From Alexandriicola marinus (lineage in GTDB: Bacteria; Pseudomonadota; Alphaproteobacteria; Rhodobacterales; Rhodobacteraceae), in contig NZ_RBVZ01000003.1 of NCBI RefSeq assembly GCF_004000435.1, positions 124,001 to 188,000 of the forward strand: 64,000 nucleotides of DNA, written 5' to 3'. Each line of letters starts with the position of its first letter. The stretch's first letter is position 1. The notes under the pieces are model-generated. The model saw only the letters and a list, made by a program, of their open reading frames with translations, made no database searches and was not told the DNA's origin. This document shows, piece by piece, positions 56,948 through 64,000 of this stretch. The position numbers and the translations under genes were made by a program.

Positions 56948-58624
56948 ATGGCCCACAAGAGTGACATCGAGATTGCCCGCGAGGCGACCAAGAAACCGAT
57001 CCTCGAGATCGGCGCTGGTCTGGGGATCGGCGAGGCCGACCTTCTGCCCTATGGCCACGACAAGGCCAAGGTCAGCCAGCAGTTCATCAACAGCCTCGTG
57101 GATCGCCCCGACGGCAAGCTGATCCTTGTCACGGCCATCAACCCTACCCCTGCCGGTGAGGGCAAGACGACGACGACCGTGGGTCTTGGCGACGGGCTGA
57201 ACCGGATCGGCAACAAGGCGATGATCTGTATCCGCGAAGCCTCGCTCGGCCCGAACTTCGGGATGAAGGGCGGAGCTGCGGGAGGCGGCTATGCGCAGGT
57301 CATCCCGATGGAGGAAATGAACCTCCACTTCACCGGCGATTTCCACGCGATCACAAGCGCGCACAGCCTTTTGTCGGCGATGATCGACAACCACATCTAC
57401 TGGGGCAACGAACTGGAGATCGACATCCGCCGCGTCGTCTGGCGCCGGGTCGTCGACATGAACGACCGTGCGCTGCGCCAGATCACCTGCAGCCTTGGCG
57501 GCGTGGCCAACGGTTTCCCGCGCGAGACGGGGTTCGACATCACGGTCGCCTCCGAAGTCATGGCAATTCTCTGTCTTGCCACGGACCTCGCCGATTTGCA
57601 GCGTCGCCTTGGCGACATGATCGTGGCCTACCGTCGTGACCGCTCCCCGGTGTTCTGCCGGGACATCAAGGCCGATGGTGCCATGACGGTTCTGCTGAAA
57701 GACGCGATGCAGCCGAACCTTGTCCAGACGCTGGAGAACAACCCCGCCTTCGTCCATGGCGGGCCGTTTGCCAATATCGCCCATGGCTGCAATTCGGTCA
57801 TCGCCACCAAGACGGCACTGAAACTGGCCGATTACGTCGTCACCGAGGCGGGCTTTGGCGCCGATCTGGGTGCCGAGAAGTTCATGAACATCAAGTGCCG
57901 CAAGGCGGGCCTCGCGCCATCGGTCGTGGTCTGTGTCGCCACCGTCCGCGCGATGAAGATGAACGGCGGCGTCGCCAAGGCCGATCTGGGCGCCGAGAAC
58001 GTCGAGGCCGTTCGCAACGGTTGCCCCAATCTCGGCCGCCATATCGAGAACCTGAAATCCTTTGGCGTGCCGGTGGTCGTGGCGATCAACCATTTCGTCA
58101 CCGATACCGATGCCGAGGTGCAGGCCGTGAAGGATTACGTCGCGACCCACGGGGCCGAAGCGATCCTGTCGCGTCACTGGGAACTGGGGTCCGAAGGCTC
58201 GGCTGAATTGGCCGCGCGAGTGGCCCAGATCGCCGATGCCGGAGAGGCCAATTTCTCGCCCATCTATCCCGACGAGATGTCGCTTTTCGAAAAGGTCGAA
58301 ACAATTGCAAAGCGGATTTATCGCGCGGATGAGGTTATCGCCGACAAGAAGATCCGCGATCAGCTGACCCAATGGGAAGAGCAGGGCTATGGCCACCTGC
58401 CGGTCTGCATGGCCAAGACGCAATATTCCTTCTCGACAGACCCGAACCTGCGCGGCGCGCCGACCGGCCATTCCGTCCCGGTGCGCGAAGTGCGGCTGTC
58501 CGCCGGCGCGGGCTTTGTCGTTGTCGTCTGTGGGGAGATCATGACCATGCCGGGCCTGCCCCGGACACCTGCCGCCGAATCGATCCGGCTCAACGAGGAC
58601 GGCCAGATCGAAGGCCTGTTCTAG
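56948..58624 (+). CDS. fhs: Formate--tetrahydrofolate ligase
   Basis: 558 aa with a GGGAAGGGAG ribosome site. The ATP loop [14 protein letters not shown] (67-80) and [20 protein letters not shown] (about 98-117) are diagnostic. It joins formate to tetrahydrofolate with ATP to give 10-formyl-THF. Together with folD downstream it links formate to the folate C1 pool. A GCCC-TTT-GGGC hairpin lies in the upstream gap. Confidence 0.97.
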   Translation: MAHKSDIEIAREATKKPILEIGAGLGIGEADLLPYGHDKAKVSQQFINSLVDRPDGKLILVTAINPTPAGEGKTTTTVGLGDGLNRIGNKAMICIREASLGPNFGMKGGAAGGGYAQVIPMEEMNLHFTGDFHAITSAHSLLSAMIDNHIYWGNELEIDIRRVVWRRVVDMNDRALRQITCSLGGVANGFPRETGFDITVASEVMAILCLATDLADLQRRLGDMIVAYRRDRSPVFCRDIKADGAMTVLLKDAMQPNLVQTLENNPAFVHGGPFANIAHGCNSVIATKTALKLADYVVTEAGFGADLGAEKFMNIKCRKAGLAPSVVVCVATVRAMKMNGGVAKADLGAENVEAVRNGCPNLGRHIENLKSFGVPVVVAINHFVTDTDAEVQAVKDYVATHGAEAILSRHWELGSEGSAELAARVAQIADAGEANFSPIYPDEMSLFEKVETIAKRIYRADEVIADKKIRDQLTQWEEQGYGHLPVCMAKTQYSFSTDPNLRGAPTGHSVPVREVRLSAGAGFVVVVCGEIMTMPGLPRTPAAESIRLNEDGQIEGLF

Positions 58625-58703
58625 GCCCCGGCACGCGAACTGTGGAAGCGCGGTTCGGCGCCCCCGGATCGCGGACCCGTACCGACAAGACAAGGAGACG
58701 ACC

Positions 58704-59612
58704 ATGACCGCCACGCGTATCGATGGCAAAGCCTTCGCCGCCCGCCTTCGGACCGAGATCGGCGCGCATGTCGGCTCGCTGAAGGCCGATCACGGGATCA
58801 CCCCGGGCCTCGCCGTCGTTCTGGTCGGCGAAGACCCGGCAAGCCAGGTCTATGTCCGGTCAAAGGGCAAGCAGACGGTCGAAGTGGGCATGAAGTCCTT
58901 TGAACACAAACTTCCTGCCGACACGTCAGAAGAGGCGCTTCTGACGCTGGTCGGCCAGCTTAACGCCGATCCGGCAGTCAACGGCATCCTCGTGCAGCTG
59001 CCCTTGCCGGGTCATATCGATTCCGATCTCGTGATCAACGCGATCGATCCGGCCAAGGATGTCGACGGCTTTCATATTTCCAATGTGGGCCTGCTGGGAA
59101 CGGGGCAAAAGGCCATGGTCCCTTGCACGCCCTTGGGCTGTCTCATGATGCTGCGCGATCATCACGGATCGCTTTCGGGGTTGAATGCGGTCGTGGTGGG
59201 CCGGTCCAACATCGTGGGCAAGCCTATGGCGCAGCTTTTGCTGAACGACAGCTGCACCGTGACGATCGCCCATTCCCGCACCCGCGACATCGAGGATGTG
59301 ACACGCCGCGCCGATATCGTCGTGGCCGCCGTGGGCCGGCCCGAAATGGTGACCGGAGACTGGATCAAGCCCGGCGCCACGGTGATCGACGTGGGCATCA
59401 ACCGCATCGATGACGGTTTGAAAGAGGATGAGACGCCCAAGACCCGCCTCGTCGGTGATTGCCATTTCGACAGCTGCGCCGAGGTGGCAGGCGCCATCAC
59501 GCCCGTGCCCGGCGGTGTCGGGCCAATGACGATTGCCTGTCTTCTGGCGAATACGCTGACCGCGACTACGCGCGCAAATGGCCTGCCCGAACCGGTCGGT
59601 CTCACGCCCTGA
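58704..59612 (+). CDS. folD: Bifunctional methylenetetrahydrofolate dehydrogenase/cyclohydrolase FolD
   Basis: 302 aa with an AAGGAG ribosome site. The catalytic pair Y50 and K54 lies in [29 protein letters not shown], then [12 protein letters not shown], and [15 protein letters not shown], the NADP-binding loop, are conserved. It interconverts 10-formyl-, methenyl- and methylene-THF. It lies 79 nt after fhs and probably shares its transcript. Confidence 0.96.
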   Translation: MTATRIDGKAFAARLRTEIGAHVGSLKADHGITPGLAVVLVGEDPASQVYVRSKGKQTVEVGMKSFEHKLPADTSEEALLTLVGQLNADPAVNGILVQLPLPGHIDSDLVINAIDPAKDVDGFHISNVGLLGTGQKAMVPCTPLGCLMMLRDHHGSLSGLNAVVVGRSNIVGKPMAQLLLNDSCTVTIAHSRTRDIEDVTRRADIVVAAVGRPEMVTGDWIKPGATVIDVGINRIDDGLKEDETPKTRLVGDCHFDSCAEVAGAITPVPGGVGPMTIACLLANTLTATTRANGLPEPVGLTP

Positions 59613-59740
59613 ATTTGTGCGAATGCGCAACAATTACCTCACCTTCCCGTGATCATTGGAAGAATCTTAGCCCCTCAGTCCGTTCCGGTGTTAACAAGCT
59701 CGCGCTATCGAAAGTTGCTGAAAGAGTTTGCGGGGTCTCG

Positions 59741-60595
59741 GTGCGAAAGACGGTGGAAGACTCGATCCGGACGTTCTGTGCGGAATGTTTTACCGCGACA
59801 ACCTGGTCGATCTGGTTTGTCGCGTCTGCGATTTTTGTTGTTGCCGGACCCTTCGGAACCTTTGAATACATGTCCGTTTCGGAACGGCTGCTGTATTGGC
59901 CGATCCTGCTCGCGATTTCCCTGATCTTCAGCTACCTCGTCCGGGCAACGGTCAAGACAATGGCGCCGCGACAGCACCAGTTCTCGCGCGACGGATTGGT
60001 CATTGTCCTGTTCAGCACGATCTTTGCCCCGATGCCTTCGCTGGTGCTGGCAGTCTTGAGAGGGGGGCAGTCCGAGCCAGCCCTGACGTTTTCCGATACA
60101 TATCTCCTGATCCTGATCGTCGCCTCGGCCGTCGTCATAGTGCGCCATCTTCTTAACATGGAAGCCGGGCCCACCGAGGACAAGATCGACGAACGCCCGC
60201 GTTTTCTGCGCAGGCTCGAAGGTTCGGTCTGCCCCGAACAGGTCCTGCGGCTCACGGTCGACGACCATTACGTCGAGGTCTATCTGACCACCGGCAAGAC
60301 ACAGCGCATCCTGATCCGCTTTGCCGACGCCGTCGACGAGATGGACGGGCTCGAGGGGATTTGCGTTCATCGGTCTCACTGGGTCGCATCGCAGGCGATC
60401 CGAAGCGTCGAAAAAGAGGGTGGCCGGGAATTCGTCGTGCTGAGCGACGATAGTCGCGTGCCCGTCAGCCGGACCTATAGGCCGAACCTTGTCGAGGCCG
60501 GCTGGATCGTCGATGGCCGTCAGAAATCAGCGGAACCTTTAGTGGGCGCCGGCCTGTCAGCACGGCAAAGGCCTCTGTTCCGAACAAAGTCCTGA
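59741..60595 (+). CDS. LytTR DNA-binding protein with membrane domain
   Basis: 284 aa from GTG 59741, the best start although the ribosome site is weak. Four membrane helices (about residues 15-130) precede a linker and a LytTR domain (about 165-265: VLRLTVDDHYVEVYLTTGKT, then GICVHRSHWVA and DSRVPVSRTYRPNLVEAG). Such proteins sense a signal at the membrane and bind DNA directly. The 3' end overlaps the opposite-strand pdeM by 131 bp. The signal and targets are unknown. Confidence 0.83.
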   Translation: MRKTVEDSIRTFCAECFTATTWSIWFVASAIFVVAGPFGTFEYMSVSERLLYWPILLAISLIFSYLVRATVKTMAPRQHQFSRDGLVIVLFSTIFAPMPSLVLAVLRGGQSEPALTFSDTYLLILIVASAVVIVRHLLNMEAGPTEDKIDERPRFLRRLEGSVCPEQVLRLTVDDHYVEVYLTTGKTQRILIRFADAVDEMDGLEGICVHRSHWVASQAIRSVEKEGGREFVVLSDDSRVPVSRTYRPNLVEAGWIVDGRQKSAEPLVGAGLSARQRPLFRTKS

Positions 60596-61175
60596 TCGGC
60601 GGCGAGAGCGCCGACAGCCCCCCGGTATAGGCCCCGAATGCCGGCAGGATGCAGCGCCGCCCGTCCCAGACGAAACAGCGCCGCGCCACGCCACCGCCGG
60701 GCACGGCCAATTTCGGATGAAAATGGCCCGAGATTTCTCCGACGGCGCCCGGTTCCGCGATGTGCCGGTAGGTAAGCCCTTCGAACGAGACCGAGCCCAG
60801 ATGCTCACCGCCCACCGAGATCGGCCCCGGATCGTGATTGCCCTCGATCCAGATCCAGCGGCGACCCGCCTGCATGCGCAACAACAGGTCGCGGCAGTCG
60901 TCGTCCAGCGACGTGGCGCCGTCCATGTCGTCGAAACTGTCGCCCAGGCAGATCACGATCTCGGGTTGGGTCGCCTCGACCTCGTCCGAGAGGCGGCTCA
61001 GCGTCTCAAGGTTCTCATAGGGCGGCAGGAGGGCACCGCCCGCTCGTGCTAGCCTGTCGGACTTGCCCAGATGCAGGTCGGACACACAAAGCGCGCGTGC
61101 GCCCGGCTGCCAGAGGGTGCCGGCGGGCCGCGCCATCAGGGGGATGTCACACAGGGGAATGGTCGACGCGTTCAT
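60465..61175 (-). CDS. pdeM: Ligase-associated DNA damage response endonuclease PdeM
   Basis: 236 aa metallophosphoesterase. Metal-binding motifs in order: SDLHLGKSD (32-40), CLGDSFDDMD (about 75-84), EGNHDPGP (about 110-117) and GHFHPKLAV (about 149-157). In many proteobacteria pdeM sits beside an Lhr-type helicase, a DNA ligase and an exonuclease gene; only the helicase is visible here. The C-terminal tail, rich in Ser and Arg, lies in the overlap with the LytTR gene. Confidence 0.85.
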   Translation of the reverse strand: MNASTIPLCDIPLMARPAGTLWQPGARALCVSDLHLGKSDRLARAGGALLPPYENLETLSRLSDEVEATQPEIVICLGDSFDDMDGATSLDDDCRDLLLRMQAGRRWIWIEGNHDPGPISVGGEHLGSVSFEGLTYRHIAEPGAVGEISGHFHPKLAVPGGGVARRCFVWDGRRCILPAFGAYTGGLSALSPPIRTLFGTEAFAVLTGRRPLKVPLISDGHRRSSRPRQGSAYRSG

Positions 61176-61215
61176 GATCTGTTCCTAATCCCCTGCGCGA
61201 CAATTGCAAAGGGGG

Positions 61216-63615
61216 TCAAGGAGCAAGGCCGGCCTCGGTGATCGCGCGTTCGGCGGCGGCCTCCAACAGTCGTTCCCGCCCTTCGCCCGCGAAGGGAACC
61301 CGCCCGGCCTCCAGCAGAAGCGGCGCGGCAAGTGGCGTCAAGCGCGCGGTTTTCACATGGTCGATATGCCCGCCCGTTCGCGACAGCATCTCTTCGATCC
61401 GACCGAAATCGACCAGTCCGCGCAGCGCCTCTTCCCTCGTGATGCGCAGCATCAGGTGGTCGGGATCGTATTTCGACAAGGTGTCAAAGAGTATGTCGGA
61501 AGAGAATGTCGCCTGCTTGCCGGTCTTCTTGGATTGGGGCGTCCGCCTCTCGATCAGCCCGGCGATCGTGGCCGAGGCGCGGAAGGTGCGTTTCATCACC
61601 GCGTTGCCCCTGAGCCATGTGTCGAAATTCTCGCGCAGCTGGTCGGGGTCGAACAGCGGCACCGGGTCCGTGACAGGCTCTACGCTCCAGATGAGGGTCG
61701 CGTAATCGGTCGAGACAAAGCCCAGCGGCGCGGTGCCCTCCGCCTCCATCCTTTGTGTCAGGAGAAGCCCAAGCGTCTGCTGCGCGTTTCGTCCGGCAAA
61801 GCCATAGATGCAGCTGTGCGGCCGCCCGTCATAGATGAAACTCTCGAACAGGATGCGGTTGGCCTCGGGCAGCTTTGACACCTCGCGCTGAAGCGTCAGC
61901 CAATCCTGCGTATGGCCGGGCAGGTCCGGCCAGCTGTCTTGGCGAAACATCTCGAGGATCCGAGCCGAAAGCTGCGTCGAGGTCGCGAATTTCGTGCCCA
62001 TGAAGGTCGCGATCTTCGGCTTGCGATCGGCGCGCCGTGACACCTCGACCGTCATCTCGCGGAGCCCCTCATAGCGCACGACCTGTCCGCCGATCAGGAA
62101 TGTGTCGCCCGGTGTCAGCGTGGCGGCAAAGGCCTCCTCCACCTCGCCGAGCGGCTTGAACGAGCCGCGGTAGCGGACCTTGAGCGTGTCGGTATCCTGG
62201 ATCGTGCCGATGTTCATGCGGATCCGTTGGGCCGACCGCGGATCGCGAAGTTGCCACAGCCCATCCACCTGTTTCAGGCGCTGCCACTTGTCATAGGCCC
62301 TGAGCGCGTAGCCGCCCGTCGCGCAGAAATCGAGGCAGTCGTCGAATGCCGCCCGGCTCAGCCCGGCGAAGGCACCCACGGTCCTGACCTCACGGAACAG
62401 CGCCTCCGCGTCGAAGGGGCCGGCGCAGGCGCAAATCAGGATATGCTGGCACAGCACGTCGCGCGGCCCGGGACCCTTGGGGTCGCCATCCAGATCACCG
62501 GCCTTCGCCGCGTCCAGCGCGGCCACGCATTCGACGATCTCGAACCGGTTGGCGGGGACAAGCACCGCCTTGGACGGCGCGTTGTATCGGTGATTGGCCC
62601 GCCCGATCCTCTGGATCAGACGTTTGACGTTCTTGGGCGCCCCGATCTGGATGACAAGGTCCACGTCACCCCAGTCGATGCCAAGATCGAGCGATCCGGT
62701 GCAGACGATCGCCCGCAGATCACCGCGCACCATGGCGGCTTCCACGGCCTCGCGTTGCTGCCGGTCGAGCGATCCATGATGAATGCCGATCGGCAAGCTG
62801 TCGTCATTGGCAAGCCAAAGGTTGTGAAAGAAGATCTCGGCCTGTGCCCGCGTGTTGTGAAAGATGAGCGTCGTGCGGTGCTGCTTGACAAGATCCAGCA
62901 CGGCCGGGATCGCATAGGCCGCCCCGCCGCCCGACCACGGCGGCTTTTCCTCGGTGACCAGCATCGAGATGTCGGGCTCGGGCCCCGGATCGGCCGTGAG
63001 GATGCGGCAGGGATCGGGCTGGCGCGCCAGCGCATGGGCGATGCGTCCGGGGTCTTCGACCGTGGCCGACAGGCCCACCCGGCGCAGCCCCGGCGCGAGC
63101 GTCTCGAGCCGCGACAGAGCCAGCATCAGTTGATCGCCCCGCTTGGAGTCCTCGAGCGCGTGGATCTCGTCGATGATGACGCGGCTCAGCCCGGCAAAGA
63201 TGCGCGGTGCATCCTCATAGCTTGTCAGAAGCGCAAGGCTCTCGGGCGTGGTCAGCAGGATATGCGGCGGGTCTGCGCGTTGGCGGCGTTTCGTTGTATA
63301 GGACGTATCGCCGGTGCGATCCTCGATCCGGATCGGCAGACCCATCTCGTCGACCGGGGTGCGCAGGTTGCGTTTGATGTCGCTTGCCAGCGCCTTGAGC
63401 GGGGAGACGTAGAGCGTGTGCAGCCCTTTGTGCGCGCCGTCCGCCAGTTCGACCAGCGAGGGCAGAAAGCCGGCCAGCGTCTTGCCGCCCCCCGTCGGGG
63501 CGATCAGCAGCAACGTGCTTTCGGACGCGCGCGACAGCATCTCCTGTTGATGCGGATGTATCTGCCAGCCGCGCGTATCGAACCAGTCGGCAAAGGGGCG
63601 GGGCAGGGCGTTCAT
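61216..63615 (-). CDS. Lhr-type ligase-associated DEXH-box helicase
   Basis: 799 aa. Walker A is APTGGGKTLAGF (39-50) and the DEIH box is VIIDEIHALEDSKRGDQLML. Motif VI is QRIGRANHRY. The C-terminal Lhr-specific region (IYGFAGRNAQQTLGLLLTQR) follows a winged-helix part. It translocates on single-stranded DNA and unwinds DNA or RNA-DNA in repair. It lies 40 nt upstream of pdeM on the same strand, so the pair forms an operon. Confidence 0.92.
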   Translation of the reverse strand: MNALPRPFADWFDTRGWQIHPHQQEMLSRASESTLLLIAPTGGGKTLAGFLPSLVELADGAHKGLHTLYVSPLKALASDIKRNLRTPVDEMGLPIRIEDRTGDTSYTTKRRQRADPPHILLTTPESLALLTSYEDAPRIFAGLSRVIIDEIHALEDSKRGDQLMLALSRLETLAPGLRRVGLSATVEDPGRIAHALARQPDPCRILTADPGPEPDISMLVTEEKPPWSGGGAAYAIPAVLDLVKQHRTTLIFHNTRAQAEIFFHNLWLANDDSLPIGIHHGSLDRQQREAVEAAMVRGDLRAIVCTGSLDLGIDWGDVDLVIQIGAPKNVKRLIQRIGRANHRYNAPSKAVLVPANRFEIVECVAALDAAKAGDLDGDPKGPGPRDVLCQHILICACAGPFDAEALFREVRTVGAFAGLSRAAFDDCLDFCATGGYALRAYDKWQRLKQVDGLWQLRDPRSAQRIRMNIGTIQDTDTLKVRYRGSFKPLGEVEEAFAATLTPGDTFLIGGQVVRYEGLREMTVEVSRRADRKPKIATFMGTKFATSTQLSARILEMFRQDSWPDLPGHTQDWLTLQREVSKLPEANRILFESFIYDGRPHSCIYGFAGRNAQQTLGLLLTQRMEAEGTAPLGFVSTDYATLIWSVEPVTDPVPLFDPDQLRENFDTWLRGNAVMKRTFRASATIAGLIERRTPQSKKTGKQATFSSDILFDTLSKYDPDHLMLRITREEALRGLVDFGRIEEMLSRTGGHIDHVKTARLTPLAAPLLLEAGRVPFAGEGRERLLEAAAERAITEAGLAP

Positions 63616-63660
63616 GAGCCAAAGGTGGCACCTGACCGCGCGGCGTCAAGCCCCGCCGAG

Positions 63661-63697
63661 GGGGCGAACAAAATTCGCGAATTTTGTTGTGCGCCCC
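63661..63697. repeat. Second TTCGCGAA palindrome with GC flanks
   Basis: 63667-63688 is a perfect 22-bp palindrome (AACAAAATTCG and its complement). GGGGCG at 63661-63666 and CGCCCC at 63692-63697 extend the pairing, with a 3-nt bulge. It lies between the Lhr-like gene and the AAA gene, and shares its core with the palindrome at 32295-32316. Confidence 0.6.
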
Positions 63698-63701
63698 GGG
63701 G

Positions 63702-64000
63702 CTAGTGGATGATCGCCTCTTCGCGGACGAACATGTTGGCCCAGGCCCGCTCGATCAGTTCGGGCGACATCTGGTAGGGGATGCCTTCGAATTCGCAGAT
63801 CGAAATCATCTGGTCGATCAGGAAGACCGGCTGGTAGTTCGCATATTCGTTGTCGATCGTCGGATACTTCTCCTGCAGCAAGTAGATCAGCGCATCCTCG
63901 TCGAGTGGCATCTTCTTCTTCCGGGCGATCATTGCGAAAATCTTGAGGAAATCTTCCTGGTTCGGCCCGTCGACCTTGATCTTGAAGAAGATCCGACGCA
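63702..64000 (-). CDS. AAA-type ATPase, C-terminal end, partial
   Basis: The frame is open to the window edge; about 99 residues are visible and the start lies beyond 64000. RRIFFKIKVDGPNQEDFLKI looks like the part just after the sensor-2/arginine region of AAA proteins, where LxRRI precedes a lid domain. The end LIERAWANMFVREEAIIH is helical. Walker motifs are outside the window, so the family call is tentative. Confidence 0.55.
   Translation of the reverse strand, partial: RRIFFKIKVDGPNQEDFLKIFAMIARKKKMPLDEDALIYLLQEKYPTIDNEYANYQPVFLIDQMISICEFEGIPYQMSPELIERAWANMFVREEAIIH

Overview
The window is GC-rich, tightly packed bacterial chromosome from an alphaproteobacterium, most likely a member of the Rhodobacterales (Roseobacter/Paracoccaceae group). 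Evidence: a soluble NAD-dependent formate dehydrogenase operon in fdsGBACD order, phosphatidylcholine synthase, a DUF1127 small protein, a ligase-associated Lhr-type helicase with PdeM, and a ruvCAB-ybgC-tolQRAB-pal-cpoB-tilS-ftsH block. About 60 protein genes cover almost everything. I found no rRNA, tRNA, CRISPR array, insertion sequence or prophage.

Layout. 1-1330: the 3' end of a sugar-type ABC ATPase gene, coupled to a hydroxyacid dehydrogenase. 1409-3605: a secreted beta-rich protein built of three repeats, then a sulfotransferase-like protein. 3608-11324 (minus strand): hemerythrin-like protein, LysR regulator, and the formate dehydrogenase operon with a DUF4287 gene inserted between fdsB and fdsA. 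11643-17226 (plus): oligopeptide ABC transporter oppABCDF. 17320-17808: a small lipoprotein behind a structured leader. 17983-24999 (minus): tamB, tamA and truA. 25070-27944 (plus): ycjX, a GNAT gene and ycjF. 27941-29119 (minus): FAD monooxygenase. 29349-43828: housekeeping genes on both strands (ileS, ogt-like, pcs, xerC, DUF484, transaldolase, LysE-type exporter, priA, YeeE/YedE transporter, DUF6958, MFS transporter, prmA, DUF1127). 44065-54065 (plus): ruvCAB, an unknown gene, ybgC, the Tol-Pal system and tilS. 54148-59612 (plus): ftsH, MOSC protein, fhs and folD. 59741-64000: LytTR membrane regulator, pdeM, the Lhr-like helicase and the 3' end of an AAA ATPase gene.

Functional threads. 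Formate is handled twice: the Fds enzyme oxidises it to CO2 with NAD+, and Fhs plus FolD bring it into the folate C1 pool. Envelope biogenesis is well represented (TamAB, Tol-Pal-CpoB, FtsH, phosphatidylcholine synthesis), as is DNA repair (RuvABC, PriA, MGMT, XerC, Lhr/PdeM).

Points I would look at first: the three-repeat secreted protein; the structured RNA at 17226-17318 whose outer stem contains the Shine-Dalgarno of the lipoprotein gene; the LysR operator and promoter in front of fdsG; a near-consensus FNR box upstream of the YeeE gene; a one-base frameshift at a G run near the end of the LysE-type gene; two 22-bp palindromes centred on TTCGCGAA; and the GNAT gene locked between ycjX and ycjF. 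No wholly new multi-gene system stands out. These are local novelties in an otherwise conventional region, and all were found by eye without database searches.
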